NCBI RefSeq assembly: GCF_013364155.1
Contig: NZ_CP054916.1
Span: 4,172,501-4,236,500 of the forward strand
Length of the DNA stretch: 64,000 bases
Direction of reading: 5' to 3'
Origin: Streptomyces sp. NA02950
Lineage (GTDB): Bacteria; Actinomycetota; Actinomycetes; Streptomycetales; Streptomycetaceae
Shown: one piece after another, positions 1-11,929 of the stretch
Position numbering within the stretch: the first letter of the stretch is position 1
Layout of the letters: the number at the start of each line of letters is the position of its first letter
Made by a program: the position numbers and the translations under genes
Notes under the pieces: generated by a model
What the model saw: the letters and a program-made list of their open reading frames with translations, nothing else
The model's database searches: none
What the model was told of the DNA's origin: nothing

Positions 1-716
1 AGTGCACCGCGGCCGACGGCGAGATGCGGCGGATGATCCAGTACAAGGAGAAGACCGCGCGGGAGCGGGCCCGGGGCGGTAGCGTACGGCTGTCGCTGCT
101 CACCTACCCGGCGCTGATGGCGGCCGACATCCTGGCGTTCGGCACGGACGAGGTACCGGTCGGCGACGACCAGGTGCAGCACGTGGAACTGGCCCGGGAC
201 CTGGCGCAGCGGTTCAACCAGCGGTACGGGACCGTCTTCACCGTGCCGCGGGCAACGCGCCCCTCGGTGGCCGCGCGGGTGATGGACCTCCAGGACCCGC
301 TGTCGAAGATGGGGAAGTCGCACGCCGAGACGGCGGGGATCGTCTATCTGCTCGACGAGACGGATGTGGTCCGCAAGAAGATCATGCGTGCCGTGACGGA
401 CAGCGGGACCGACGTGGTGTACGACCCGGTGGAGCGGCCGGGGGTGGCCAATCTGCTGGATGTGCTCGCCTCGTGCACCGGTGACAAGCCGGGGGTGCTG
501 GCCGAGCAGTTCACCTCGTACGGGGCTCTGAAGGGTGCGGTGGCCGAGGCGGTGGTGGAGCTGCTGCGGCCGATCCGCGCCCGGCACGCGGAGCTGTGTG
601 CCGACACCTCTTATGTGGACGGGGTGCTGCGGGCCGGGGCGGAGCGGGCGCGGGGACTGGCGCGGCCACGGGTGGACGCGGCGTACGCGGCGGTGGGGCT
701 GCTGCCGCCCGCGTGA
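1..716 (+). CDS. trpS: tryptophanyl-tRNA synthetase, C-terminal part (5' truncated by window)
   Basis: Charges tRNA-Trp with tryptophan in the cytoplasm. Only the last ~238 codons are present; the reading frame is open from the first complete codon at position 3 and ends with TGA at 714-716. The class I signature is clear: the VPVGDDQVQHVELARDLA segment that follows the active site, then the KMSKS-type loop written as PLSKMGKS. The nucleotide-binding HIGH motif must lie upstream of the window. The gene is followed after one base by the stop of convergent proC. From memory, S. coelicolor has two TrpRS genes, and the copy near proC is the inducible auxiliary one; which paralogue this is cannot be decided from the fragment. 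Confidence 0.95.
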   Translation, partial: CTAADGEMRRMIQYKEKTARERARGGSVRLSLLTYPALMAADILAFGTDEVPVGDDQVQHVELARDLAQRFNQRYGTVFTVPRATRPSVAARVMDLQDPLSKMGKSHAETAGIVYLLDETDVVRKKIMRAVTDSGTDVVYDPVERPGVANLLDVLASCTGDKPGVLAEQFTSYGALKGAVAEAVVELLRPIRARHAELCADTSYVDGVLRAGAERARGLARPRVDAAYAAVGLLPPA

Positions 717-717
717 G

Positions 718-1527
718 TCAGCCGTTGCCGGAGGCGAGCTCGCGGCTGCGGTCGCGGGCCGCCTCCAGGGCGGCGATGAGGGCGGCACGCACGCCGTGGC
801 TCTCCAGTTCACGGATGGCGTTGATGGTGGTGCCCGCCGGGGAGGTCACGGCTTCGCGCAGCTTGACCGGGTGCTCACCGCTGTCGCGGAGCATCACCGC
901 CGCGCCGATGGCCGCCTGGACGATGAGGTCATGGGCCTTGTCGCGGGGCAGGCCGAGCAGGATGCCCGCGTCGGTCATGGCCTCGACGAGGAAGTAGAAG
1001 TAGGCGGGGCCGGAGCCGGACAGGGCGGTGGCGGCGTCCTGCTGGGACTCGGGGACGCGGAGGGTCTTGCCGACGCCGCCGAAGATCGCCTCGGCGTGGG
1101 CGAGGTGCTCCTCCGTGGCGTGGCTGCCGGCCGAGATCACCGACATGGCCTCGTCCACCAGGGCGGGGGTGTTGGTCATGACCCGGACGACCGGGGTGCC
1201 CGCGGCCAGCCGCTCCTCGAAGAAGGAGGTGGGGATGCCCGCGGCGCCGGAGATGACCAGCCGGTCGACGGGGACGTGCGGGGCCAGCTCGTCCAGAAGG
1301 GTCCCCATGTCCTGCGGCTTGACGGTGAGGATGAGGGTGTCGGCGTACTTGGCAGCCTCGGCGTTCGAGACGGCCTCGACGCCGTGGCGGGATCGCAGCT
1401 CTTCGGCGCGCTCCGGTCGGCGGGCGGTGACCAGCAGATCGGACGGCGACCAGCCGCCCCGGATCATTCCGCTGAGAAGGGCTTCGCCGATCTTTCCCGT
1501 GCCGAGCACGGCGACCTTCTCCGTCAT
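718..1527 (-). CDS. proC: pyrroline-5-carboxylate reductase
   Basis: Last step of proline biosynthesis: NADPH-dependent reduction of 1-pyrroline-5-carboxylate to proline. The 269-residue protein has the N-terminal Rossmann motif VAVLGTGKIGEALLSG, and the C-terminal helical dimerisation domain with ALSGSGPAYFYFLVEAM and REAVTSPAGTTI, both diagnostic of ProC. Length is normal for the family (~270). The ATG at 1527 is chosen because a GAGGAG ribosome site lies 9 bases upstream and the Rossmann strand starts directly after it; the longer reading frame to 1659 has no support. It is convergent with trpS, with the two stops one base apart, and stands alone on its strand. Confidence 0.97.
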   Translation of the reverse strand: MTEKVAVLGTGKIGEALLSGMIRGGWSPSDLLVTARRPERAEELRSRHGVEAVSNAEAAKYADTLILTVKPQDMGTLLDELAPHVPVDRLVISGAAGIPTSFFEERLAAGTPVVRVMTNTPALVDEAMSVISAGSHATEEHLAHAEAIFGGVGKTLRVPESQQDAATALSGSGPAYFYFLVEAMTDAGILLGLPRDKAHDLIVQAAIGAAVMLRDSGEHPVKLREAVTSPAGTTINAIRELESHGVRAALIAALEAARDRSRELASGNG

Positions 1528-1858
1528 GGTGCGGCTCTCCTCATGCCTTGCGGTGGGCAGCGGTATGGAGCGAAGGAACGCAGCTGGGCGTGTCGCGTCC
1601 ATCAGGGCGTACTCCGCCATCCTCCCATGGTCCGTGGGGCTCGCCGACGATTTATTCACTGTTCGATGAATTAATTTTTACCTTGCCGTCCGGCGCACGG
1701 GGGTGGCCGGATCGCGCCAGCGCTCGCCGGGGTGAACGGAGTCCGATCCTCCTGTTCGATAATCCCGCGTTCACAATTCAGTTACATATCGACTTGCAAA
1801 TGGTCACGCCCTTCTGGGGACAATGGGAGTCGGTGTCGATACGTGCGGGAGGGGGGCG
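1528..1858. other. intergenic region with AT-rich patch, divergent promoters presumed
   Basis: About 330 bases without a gene between the divergent proC and the small secreted protein. Positions 1655-1680 and 1755-1800 are clearly AT-richer than the surroundings, as expected for promoter DNA. A TTGCAA at 1794-1799 could be a -35 element for the rightward gene, but no -10 at normal spacing is convincing (GACAAT at 1819-1824 is 19 bases away). I see no hairpin terminator or repeat here. Confidence 0.4.
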
Positions 1859-2245
1859 ATGGTGAGGACGATTCGGAACGCCGCACGCGGACTGCTTGCC
1901 GTCGTTTCCGTCTTAGTCGCCCTCTTCATCGCGGCAGACTGCGCCTCCGCGCAGGTCACCCACCCCGAGACCATCCATACGACCGTGTCCGCCGATATCC
2001 GGCCGGCCGTCGGGACCATCTCCTCTCACCATGACACCGGGGCAGAGGACTGCCACGGGCTCCGTGGCGGACGGGCCCCGTTCACCGCTCCCACGCCGAG
2101 CGGCAAATACGGATGTGTGTGCGGATGCGATGCGGTGCCGTCGGCACCCCGTACCGCCGTCACCACAGCCCTCACCGGACGCCGGACCGTTCCCCTGGTG
2201 AGATCGGGCGAGCTGCCCGTTCTCCTTCAGATCTTCCGCTGCTGA
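1859..2245 (+). CDS. small secreted protein of unknown function
   Basis: A 128-residue protein I do not recognise. The N-terminus MVRTIRNAARGLLAVV...LFIAADCASAQ is a Sec-type signal peptide (positive end, ~17 hydrophobic residues, cleavage expected after ASA). A lipobox reading (IAADC) is possible but imperfect. The mature part has two Cys/His patches, SSHHDTGAEDCHG and GKYGCVCGCD, near the middle, which could form disulfides or bind metal. Start: ATG 1859 preceded by a purine-rich GGGAGGGGGG; an in-frame ATG at 1823 lacks such a site. It lies 176 bases upstream of a SulP transporter gene on the same strand, so the two may be co-transcribed. Function unknown. Confidence 0.6.
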   Translation: MVRTIRNAARGLLAVVSVLVALFIAADCASAQVTHPETIHTTVSADIRPAVGTISSHHDTGAEDCHGLRGGRAPFTAPTPSGKYGCVCGCDAVPSAPRTAVTTALTGRRTVPLVRSGELPVLLQIFRC

Positions 2246-2421
2246 GAGCTACGCCGTCGTAGCCCGGCGGTGCCGCTCAACGACACACAGCTCTCACGCT
2301 TTCTCTTCAGCAAGCGATCCAACCGCCAGCGACCGATTCCATCGATCCCACTGACGTGGCGCTATGCCGCGCCCCCGGCTGCCTGTGCGCAGGTCGACGG
2401 GGCGCTCTGGAGGCAACCCTC

Positions 2422-4026
2422 ATGCGAAAGATCCTTGATCGTTTTCGTGCTGCCGGAGGCTCCTCACCCGGCTCCGGACCCGGCACCGGAACACCCACCG
2501 GAACACTCCGTGCCGACTTCACCGCATCCCTCGTCGTCTTCCTCGTCGCAGTGCCCCTGTGCGTGGGCGTGGCCGTGGCCTCCGGTGTACCGGCCGAACT
2601 CGGCCTGATCACCGGCATCGTCGGCGGGCTGGTGACCGGCTTCCTGCCGGGCAGCAGCCTTCAGGTCAGCGGCCCCGCCGCCGGGCTGACCGTCCTCGTC
2701 TACGAGGCGGTCGAGAAATACGGCCTCGCCGCCCTGGGCGTCCTCGTCCTGGCGGCCGGGCTGCTCCAGCTGGCGATGGGCGCGCTGCGCCTGGGCCGCT
2801 GGTTCCGCGCGATCTCGGTCGCGGTGGTGCAGGGCATGCTCGCGGGCATCGGCCTGGTGCTGATCGCCGGACAGCTGTACGCGCTCGCCGACGCCAAGGC
2901 CCCGAGCAGCGGTCTCGGCAAGATCGGCGGCATTCCCGAGCTGATCGCCGATGCGGCCGGTTCCGGCACCGCGCTGAAGGCGGTGGCCGTGGGCGCCGGG
3001 ACGATCGCGGTGCTGATCCTGTGGCCGCGCTTCCACCGGGGGGCCAAGGTCCTCCCCGCTCCGCTGGCGGCGGTGGCCCTCATGACGACCGCGACCGTGG
3101 CGCTCGACCTGCCCGTGGCCAAGGTCGAGGTCCAGGGACTGCTGGAGGCGGTGCAGCCGCCCGGTGGCAGTGAGTTCGCGGCGCTGGCCGAGGTCGGCGT
3201 CATCGGGACCATCCTGGCCTTCACGCTGATCGCCTCGGCCGAGAGCCTCTTCAGCGCCGCCGCCGTCGACCGGCTGCACGACGGTCCGCGGACGGACTAC
3301 GACAAGGAGCTCATGGCGCAGGGCGCGGGCAACGCGCTGTGCGGTGCCCTGGGCGCGCTGCCGATGACCGCGGTGATCGTGCGCAGCGCGGCCAATGTGC
3401 GGGCCGGCGCGAAGACGAAGGTGTCGCGGGTGCTGCACGGTGTGTGGCTGCTGGTCTTCGCGGTGCTCTTCCCCTCGGCGCTCGGCGTCATCCCGGTGGC
3501 GGCGCTGGCGGGTGTGCTGGTGCACGCGGGCTGGAAGCTGATCCCGGTCAAGGACCTGGTTCCGCTGTGGAAGGAACACCGCGGTGAGGCGGTGGTGCTC
3601 ATGGTGACCGCGGGGTCGATCGTGATCACGAACATGTTCGAGGGCGTTGTCATCGGTCTGCTGATGGCCGTGGCCAAGACGGCCTGGGAGACCTCGCACG
3701 TCCATGTGGAGGTCCGCGGGCTCGACGACGAGGACAGCACGCCGGTCCGCGTCCGGGTGCTGGGCAACGCCACCTTCCTGCGGCTGCCCAAGCTGGTCGA
3801 CGAACTGGAGGCGCTGCCGCGGGAGCGAGTGGTGGAGCTGGACCTGAGCGGGCTGCGCCATGTGGACCACGCCTGCGGTATGGCGCTGGCCACCTGGACC
3901 GAACGGCACAACGCGGTGGTCAGCCATGAGGCGGGGGCCACGGCCGCGCGCGGCTCCGAGACGCCCGGGTCCCCCGACGCTCCCGAGGCCCCCGAGGCCC
4001 CCGAGGAGCGCAAGATCCTGGCGTAG
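2422..4026 (+). CDS. SulP family inorganic anion transporter with STAS domain
   Basis: Membrane transporter for sulfate, bicarbonate or a related anion. The 534-residue protein has about ten to twelve membrane segments (first near residues 30-55) and the SulP signature region around PGSSLQVSGPAAGLTVLVYE in the N-terminal half. The C-terminal ~90 residues form a STAS domain (VRVLGNATFLRLPKLV...VVELDLSGLRHVDHACG), the cytoplasmic regulatory module of this family. The last ~35 residues are a Pro/Glu-rich tail (SPDAPEAPEAPEE) of low complexity. Start: ATG 2422 with GGAGG 8 bases upstream. Which anion is carried cannot be told from sequence; no carbonic anhydrase gene is adjacent, which would have favoured bicarbonate. 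Confidence 0.9.
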   Translation: MRKILDRFRAAGGSSPGSGPGTGTPTGTLRADFTASLVVFLVAVPLCVGVAVASGVPAELGLITGIVGGLVTGFLPGSSLQVSGPAAGLTVLVYEAVEKYGLAALGVLVLAAGLLQLAMGALRLGRWFRAISVAVVQGMLAGIGLVLIAGQLYALADAKAPSSGLGKIGGIPELIADAAGSGTALKAVAVGAGTIAVLILWPRFHRGAKVLPAPLAAVALMTTATVALDLPVAKVEVQGLLEAVQPPGGSEFAALAEVGVIGTILAFTLIASAESLFSAAAVDRLHDGPRTDYDKELMAQGAGNALCGALGALPMTAVIVRSAANVRAGAKTKVSRVLHGVWLLVFAVLFPSALGVIPVAALAGVLVHAGWKLIPVKDLVPLWKEHRGEAVVLMVTAGSIVITNMFEGVVIGLLMAVAKTAWETSHVHVEVRGLDDEDSTPVRVRVLGNATFLRLPKLVDELEALPRERVVELDLSGLRHVDHACGMALATWTERHNAVVSHEAGATAARGSETPGSPDAPEAPEAPEERKILA

Positions 4027-4046
4027 CACCGCCGCACTCTTCTGAC

Positions 4047-4075
4047 GGCCCCCGGTGCCTGGTGCGCCGGGGGCC
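4047..4075 (+). terminator. hairpin terminator after SulP gene
   Basis: Perfect 9-base stem GGCCCCCGG / CCGGGGGCC with an 11-base loop, 21 bases after the SulP stop codon. There is no U tract, which is usual for Streptomyces terminators. Confidence 0.75.
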
Positions 4076-4295
4076 CTCGTGCGTACCGCCCCGGCCGGGT
4101 GTCCGTACCGGCACGGCCGTGTCCCGGGAGCCGCCCGGCGCCCGCGCGGGGACGGGGATCGCCATCGCCCTGCCGCCCGCCTGACGCGCCCTCTAGTCTG
4201 AGGTGTCCGGGGGCCGGTGGGTCCGATGGGGCCAGTGGGACCCGGACGACCACGCCTACGCACGGACGCACAGGCACTCGAGGGGAGGGATGACC

Positions 4296-6521
4296 ATGCC
4301 GCTCAGCGCCGGGGATCCGGAGAGGATCGGGGACTACGCGCTGGAGGACCGGCTCGGCTCCGGCGGGATGGGAGTCGTCTACCTCGCGCGCTCCGCCTCT
4401 GGCCGTCAGGTCGCGGTCAAGGTCGTACACCAGCAGTTCGCCGAGAACGACGAGTTCCGCACCCGCTTCCGGCAGGAGGTGGCGGCCGCGCGGCGGGTCA
4501 GCGGCGCCTTCACCGCCCCCGTCGTGGACGCCGACCCGGAGGCCGAACGCCCCTGGATGGCCACCCTCTACGTGCCCGGGCCCACCCTCTCCGAGCGGTT
4601 GACCGACGGCGGTCCGCTCGACGCCGCGGAGCTGCGGCGGTTGGCGCTGGGACTGGTCGAAGCGCTGAGCGACATCCACCGGGTGGGGGTGGTGCACCGC
4701 GATCTCAAACCCGCCAATGTGCTGATCGCCCCCGACGGTCCGCGCGTGATCGACTTCGGGATATCCCGGGCCGGGGACAACCAGGCGCTGACGGAGACCG
4801 GCCGGGTGATGGGCACTCCGCCGTTCATGTCGCCCGAGCAGCTGAGCCGTCCGCGGGAGGTGACCGCCGCCTCGGACGTGTTCTCGCTGGGCGCGCTGCT
4901 GGTGTACGCGGCGACCGGGGGCAGCCCCTTCGACGCCGAAAGCCCGTATATGACGGCGTACCAGGTGGTGTACGAGCCGCCGTCGCTGGAGGAGGTGGCC
5001 GAGCCGCTGCACGGTGTCGTCCGGCGCTGTCTGGCCAAGGCTCCCGACGACCGCCCCGGACTCGCCGAGCTGGAGCGGCTGCTGGACGCGCTGCCGGGCA
5101 GCGGCCCGGTCCGGGTGAACGGTGGTGCCCAGGGCGGCAGGCGCGGCCGGGGCGGCGCGGAGCGCACCTGGGCCACGACGCTCAACGGGTTCCGCAGGCG
5201 CCGGCCGGTCCTCGCCGCGGTGACGGGCGCCGCGGCGCTCGCCCTCGTCGGTGGCACGGTCGCGCTGGTGAACTCCCCCAGCGGCGGGGTCCGTACCGGT
5301 GGTGCGGCCGAAGAGGCCGGACAGCCGTCCCGCGCGGAGCGGGTGATCGCACTTCCGGCGGGCTGGCGGCCGTGGCAGCTGTCGCTGTTCGAGGTGGCGG
5401 GGGACGCCGGGGCCGAGGGCGCGGCCGTCGCCGACGACGAGGTGTTCGGGCGCTGCGAGCGCGTCGGCACCGACCTGTACTGCGGGGGCTACGGCTTCTC
5501 GGCGGTCCGGGTGGACGGAGCGACGGGGCACGTCGAGTGGCGTACCGAGGACCTGTCGTCGGACGCCGAGGATTCGAGCATCGGCAGCCAGCCCATCGGA
5601 GTGCGGGACGGACGCGTCATCGTGCACGACGGCCCGAGCGACACCCCCCAGGTCGTCGGCCTGGACACGGAGACGGGCCGGAAGAAGTGGTCACGGCGGA
5701 CCAGCGACAACACCGACACGGCCGTGTTCGGCCACGGAGTGCTGGTCAGCGACCCGGGTGACCGTTCGCTGACCGCGTGGAAGGCGACCACCGGGGAGCG
5801 GCTGTGGACGATGCCCGTGCCCCGGGGGCAGATCTGCTCGGCCGTGGCGTACGACGAGGTGCCGTACGCGCTGTGCTCGGAGAATGTCACGGGCGAAGGC
5901 GACCACGTCCGGTACAGCGTGCTGCGTCTCGACCCGCGCGACGGTACCCCGAAGCGGCTGGTCCGGCTGAAGGACGTCGACAACCCGCTGGGGGTGGTCG
6001 GTCATGAGCTGCTGATACCGCGCCTGGGGGACGACTTCGGGCCGACCAGGTACGTCTCCGCGACCCTGGTCGACCTGCGTACCGGCGCCATCCGCAGGAC
6101 GGCGTTCCCGGACAACGCGCGGGGCGATGCCACCCTGCTCGACGACCGCGTCTACTTCGTCCAGGAGAGCGGCAGGGTCACCGCGGTCGACGCGAAGAAC
6201 GGAAAGCAGCTGTGGAGCGAGGCGACGACCGTGGAGCGGCTGGGGCCGCCGGTGCTGTCGGAGCGCGAGAACACCGTCTATCTGGCCAGCTCCAGCGGCC
6301 GGTTGCTCGCACTCGACCAGCGCACCGGCAAGGAGCGCTGGCAGGGCGCGGCACGCAGCCCGTCCAGCGGCACGGGGTCGGCGCAGGTGCTGCGGGTGCG
6401 GGGCGCGGTGGCGGCGCTGGCCGGTGACGGGACGCTGTTCTCGGTGGACCCGCTGCGGCCGGACGCGAAACCCGCGAAGCCGGACGGGAAACCCACCAGG
6501 AGCGCCACCCCGCGCGACTAG
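4296..6521 (+). CDS. membrane Ser/Thr protein kinase with PQQ-repeat sensor
   Basis: PknB-type (Hanks) kinase of 741 residues. Kinase core at residues 14-265: glycine loop GSGGMG at 21-26, Lys42 in VAVKVV, catalytic HRDLKPAN 134-141, DFG 153-155, MSPEQ 179-182. A Gly/Arg linker leads to one membrane segment at ~304-325. The remaining ~400 residues are outside the cell and contain PQQ-like beta-propeller repeats (for example GHVEWRTEDL, TGRKKWSRRT, NGKQLWSEAT, TGKERWQG). All catalytic residues are present, so it should be active. Start: ATG 4296, seven bases after GGAGG; the ATG at 4290 is too close to that site. A homologous kinase lies at 6997-9324 and a degenerate third copy at 9424-10034. 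The ligand is unknown. Confidence 0.93.
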   Translation: MPLSAGDPERIGDYALEDRLGSGGMGVVYLARSASGRQVAVKVVHQQFAENDEFRTRFRQEVAAARRVSGAFTAPVVDADPEAERPWMATLYVPGPTLSERLTDGGPLDAAELRRLALGLVEALSDIHRVGVVHRDLKPANVLIAPDGPRVIDFGISRAGDNQALTETGRVMGTPPFMSPEQLSRPREVTAASDVFSLGALLVYAATGGSPFDAESPYMTAYQVVYEPPSLEEVAEPLHGVVRRCLAKAPDDRPGLAELERLLDALPGSGPVRVNGGAQGGRRGRGGAERTWATTLNGFRRRRPVLAAVTGAAALALVGGTVALVNSPSGGVRTGGAAEEAGQPSRAERVIALPAGWRPWQLSLFEVAGDAGAEGAAVADDEVFGRCERVGTDLYCGGYGFSAVRVDGATGHVEWRTEDLSSDAEDSSIGSQPIGVRDGRVIVHDGPSDTPQVVGLDTETGRKKWSRRTSDNTDTAVFGHGVLVSDPGDRSLTAWKATTGERLWTMPVPRGQICSAVAYDEVPYALCSENVTGEGDHVRYSVLRLDPRDGTPKRLVRLKDVDNPLGVVGHELLIPRLGDDFGPTRYVSATLVDLRTGAIRRTAFPDNARGDATLLDDRVYFVQESGRVTAVDAKNGKQLWSEATTVERLGPPVLSERENTVYLASSSGRLLALDQRTGKERWQGAARSPSSGTGSAQVLRVRGAVAALAGDGTLFSVDPLRPDAKPAKPDGKPTRSATPRD

Positions 6522-6537
6522 ATCACGGCACGGCGGG

Positions 6538-6852
6538 TCAGCCGCAGGGCACGGTGACGAAGCCGTCGCTGCCGGTCTTCACATACGCGTCGGACACGTA
6601 CTGACCGGGCGCGATGCAGTCCCAGATGTCCGTGGTGCCGTACGGTCCCGAGACCTTCTGGCCGTGCCGCTGACAGCGGATCGGGACCCGGGTGTTGTAC
6701 GGCAGCACCTTGATCAGTCGGTGGTGGGTGCCGGGACCGCTGCGGACATTGACCTGGTGGCCGGGTGCGGTCGGATAGGTCACCGCCCCCGCGGCGCTCC
6801 CCGCGCTCTCCTCGACAGCGGTCTCATCCATGGCGGCGTCGTCGATGGCCAT
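6538..6852 (-). CDS. small SH3-like domain protein
   Basis: A 104-residue protein carrying a bacterial SH3 domain: the core QVNVRSGPGTHHRLIKVLP is the typical NVRSGPGT...  signature, followed by a DIWDCIAPGQYVSDAYV end, as seen in SH3_3 proteins. Two Cys (RCQRHG and IWDCIA) plus a C-terminal Cys are notable. No signal peptide is visible: the N-terminus is acidic (MAIDDAAMDETAVEES), so it is probably cytoplasmic or exported by a route I cannot see. Start: ATG 6852 with GGGGGAGGG just upstream. It is encoded against the flow, between two PQQ-sensor kinases. SH3-like domains usually bind peptidoglycan peptides; that role is not proven here. Confidence 0.75.
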   Translation of the reverse strand: MAIDDAAMDETAVEESAGSAAGAVTYPTAPGHQVNVRSGPGTHHRLIKVLPYNTRVPIRCQRHGQKVSGPYGTTDIWDCIAPGQYVSDAYVKTGSDGFVTVPCG

Positions 6853-6996
6853 TGGGCCCTCCCCCGTTGAACTGCTTTTCCGAGTTGTGTGGATGTCGTG
6901 TGACCTGCCACGACATGCGGAGGCTAGCAAGGCTCGTACAGGTCATCGACTAGGCTCGCCGAGTCGCAACTGGGGCCGAATTTCACGGGGGTGGGC

Positions 6997-9324
<2,328 letters not shown>

Positions 9325-9423
9325 GCCCCCGGGTGCGCTGACCGGCCCCGCCACCGGCCGCACTACAGTGACGCTGCATCGTGGGTCGGCAGGGGAAGGG
9401 CGGCCGAACGGCTCGCGCTGGAG

Positions 9424-10034
9424 GTGCTGTTGGCGCGGCTGCGCGCCCTGCCCGCCGGCAACACCGGCAATGTCACCGCGGATGAGGGCGATGGCGAGGG
9501 CGGTGACGGAGCGGGCGGTGACGGAGCGGGCGCGGACACGGGACCCACGGTCGTCGGCCGTCCGCGGCGCCGGAGGCCGCCGCTGGTGGCCGCGGCGGCC
9601 ACCGCGGCGCTCGTCCTCGTCGGTCCCTCGACCCGGACGGCGGGGCGTCGCGCCGGGTGAGGCTGCCGCCGGGGCTCAGCGGGGACCAGCTCACCCCGGC
9701 CCTGGTGGACAGCACCCTCTCTTTCGTCCGGGAGAACGGCGAGGTCGTCGCCGTCACGCTGGACGGCAAGCGGCTGTGGCACCGTGCGACCCAGGTGGAG
9801 TTCCTGGGCTCACCCGCTTTCTCCGAGCGCCGCGACACCCTCCATCTGGCCACCGCCGCGGGCCGGTTGGTGGCGCTGGACGGGGGCGACGGCCGGGCGC
9901 GGTGGCGGGGCAAGCCCCGTACCGACCCGGGCGGCGCCCCGGCGCAGACGCTGCTGATGCGTCACGCGCTCTCCATGGTGTACGGATACGCACGGGTGGA
10001 GGTGGCGAGCACGGACGTCGGCCGGAAGGGCTGA
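9424..10034 (+). pseudogene. degraded third PQQ-sensor kinase or membrane protein copy
   Basis: Two short reading frames overlap by four bases (GTGA at 9657-9660). The first (9424-9660, GTG start) has an ALPAGNTGN stretch, a Gly/Asp-rich linker and one hydrophobic segment PPLVAAAATAALVLVG. The second (9657-10034) is PQQ-like and aligns with the last ~110 residues of the 4296-6521 kinase: LDGKRLWHRATQVEFLGSP and TAAGRLVALDGG match NGKQLWSEATTVERLGPP and SSSGRLLALDQR. The kinase domain is absent and about 300 residues of the propeller between the membrane segment and this end are missing. The simplest reading is the remnant of a third tandem copy damaged by deletion and frameshift. Expression of two small coupled proteins cannot be excluded. 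Confidence 0.6.
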
Positions 10035-10081
10035 CGCGCCCGGGCTTCCGGCCGTCCGCCCAGGCGGCCGATGTCGCGCCG

Positions 10082-11929
10082 TCAGCCCAGCTGGCTGATG
10101 TCGCGCACGGCGCCCTTGTCGGCGCTGGTGGCCATCGCCGCATAGGCGCGCAGTGCGGTGGACACCTTGCGCTCGCGGTCCTTCGGGGCGTAGACGCCGC
10201 CGAGCTCCTCCCGACGGGCCGCCAGCTCCTCATCGCTCACCAGGAGTTCGATGGACCGGGCCGGGATGTCGATCCGGATCCGGTCGCCGTCCCGGACCAG
10301 CGCGATGGTGCCGCCGGACGCCGCCTCGGGCGAGGCGTGGCCGATGGACAGACCCGATGTACCGCCGGAGAAGCGGCCGTCGGTGATCAGCGCACATGCC
10401 TTGCCCAGACCGCGGCCCTTGAGGAAGGAGGTCGGGTAGAGCATCTCCTGCATCCCGGGGCCGCCCTTGGGACCCTCGTAGCGGATGACCACCACGTCGC
10501 CCTCGGTGACCTGCTTCTTCAGGATCTTGTCGACGGCCTCTTCCTGCGACTCGCAGACCACGGCCGGGCCTTCGAAGGTCCAGATCGACTCGTCGACGCC
10601 CGCGGTCTTCACCACACAGCCGTCGACGGCCAGATTGCCCTTGAGGACCGCGAGCCCGCCGTCCTTGGAGTAGGCGTGCTCCAGGTCGCGGATGCAGCCG
10701 CCCGCGGCGTCCGTGTCCAGGCTGTCCCAGCGCTCGGACTGCGAGAAGGCGGTGGCGGAGCGCCGGCAGCCGGGGGCCGCGTGCCACAGCTCGACGGCCT
10801 CGGCCGACGGAGAACCGCCGCGCACGTCCCAGGTCTTGAGCCAGTCGGCGAGCGAGGAGCTGTGCACGGAGTGGACGTCCTCGTTCAGCAGCCCGCCGCG
10901 GAACAGCTCGCCGAGGATCGCCGGGATACCGCCCGCTCGGTGCACGTCCTCCATGTAGTACGTACCGCCGGGGGCGACGTTCGGGGCGACCTTGGCCAGG
11001 CAGGGCACCCGGCGGGAGACCTCGTCGATGTCCCGCAGGTCGTAGTCGAGGCCGGCCTCCTGGGCGGCGGCCAGCAGATGCAGGATCGTGTTGGTCGAGC
11101 CGCCCATGGCGATGTCGAGCGCCATGGCGTTCTCGAACGCGGCGCGGGAGCCGATGGAGCGCGGCAGCACGGTGTGGTCGTCCTGCTCGTAGTGGCGCTT
11201 GGTGATCTCCACGACGGTGCGGCCCGCGGTCTCGTACAGCGCCTTGCGGGCGGTGTGGGTGGCCAGCACCGAACCGTTGCCGGGGAGGGCGAGGCCCATC
11301 GCCTCGGTCAGGCAGTTCATCGAGTTGGCGGTGAACATGCCGGAACAGGAGCCGCAGGTCGGGCAGGCGTTCTGCTCGATGCGGAGGATGTCCTCGTCCG
11401 AGACGTTCTCGTTGACCGCGTCGGAGATCGCGTTGATCAGGTCCAGCTTGCGGACGGTGCCGTCGACCAGCGTGGCCCGGCCCGCCTCCATGGGGCCGCC
11501 GGAGACGAAGACGGTCGGGATGTTGAGCCGCATCGCGGCCATCAGCATCCCGGGCGTGATCTTGTCGCAGTTGGAGATGCAGATCAGCGCGTCCGCGCAG
11601 TGGGCCTCGACCATGTACTCGACGGAGTCGGCGATCAGGTCGCGGGAGGGCAGCGAGTAGAGCATCCCGCCGTGGCCCATGGCGATGCCGTCGTCCACCG
11701 CGATGGTGTTGAACTCGCGGGGGATGCCGCCCGCCGCGTGGATCGCCTCGCTGACGATCCGGCCGACCGGCTGGAGGTGGGTGTGACCGGGCACGAACTC
11801 GGTGAAGCTGTTGGCCACGGCCACAATGGGCTTGCCGAAGTCCTCGCGCGCTACGCCGGACGCCTGCATAAGGGCGCGGGCGCCCGCCATGTTGCGGCCG
11901 TGGGTGACGGTGCGGGACCTCAGCTCGGG
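10082..11929 (-). CDS. ilvD: dihydroxy-acid dehydratase
   Basis: Penultimate step of valine and isoleucine biosynthesis (and of pantothenate precursors): dehydrates 2,3-dihydroxy-isovalerate and -methylvalerate to the keto acids, using an Fe-S cluster. The 615-residue protein is full length. Cluster and active-site motifs are present: [32 protein letters not shown], and the C-terminal [18 protein letters not shown] with [16 protein letters not shown]. Start: GTG 11929 is preferred because GAGGGAG lies nine bases upstream and the protein then begins [15 protein letters not shown], as I recall for the S. coelicolor enzyme; an ATG at 11953 would add eight residues and has no good ribosome site. 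Confidence 0.97.
   Translation of the reverse strand, partial: PELRSRTVTHGRNMAGARALMQASGVAREDFGKPIVAVANSFTEFVPGHTHLQPVGRIVSEAIHAAGGIPREFNTIAVDDGIAMGHGGMLYSLPSRDLIADSVEYMVEAHCADALICISNCDKITPGMLMAAMRLNIPTVFVSGGPMEAGRATLVDGTVRKLDLINAISDAVNENVSDEDILRIEQNACPTCGSCSGMFTANSMNCLTEAMGLALPGNGSVLATHTARKALYETAGRTVVEITKRHYEQDDHTVLPRSIGSRAAFENAMALDIAMGGSTNTILHLLAAAQEAGLDYDLRDIDEVSRRVPCLAKVAPNVAPGGTYYMEDVHRAGGIPAILGELFRGGLLNEDVHSVHSSSLADWLKTWDVRGGSPSAEAVELWHAAPGCRRSATAFSQSERWDSLDTDAAGGCIRDLEHAYSKDGGLAVLKGNLAVDGCVVKTAGVDESIWTFEGPAVVCESQEEAVDKILKKQVTEGDVVVIRYEGPKGGPGMQEMLYPTSFLKGRGLGKACALITDGRFSGGTSGLSIGHASPEAASGGTIALVRDGDRIRIDIPARSIELLVSDEELAARREELGGVYAPKDRERKVSTALRAYAAMATSADKGAVRDISQLG

Noticed and set aside
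2248..2263. Small hairpin GCTACG-CCGT-CGTAGC after the secreted protein gene.
   Set aside because: Only six base pairs with no U tract; too weak to call a terminator, and read-through into the SulP gene is plausible.
2464..5627. Long minus-strand frames opposite the SulP transporter and kinase genes.
   Set aside because: Composition (Arg/Gly/His-rich) and lack of motifs mark them as shadows of the plus-strand genes.
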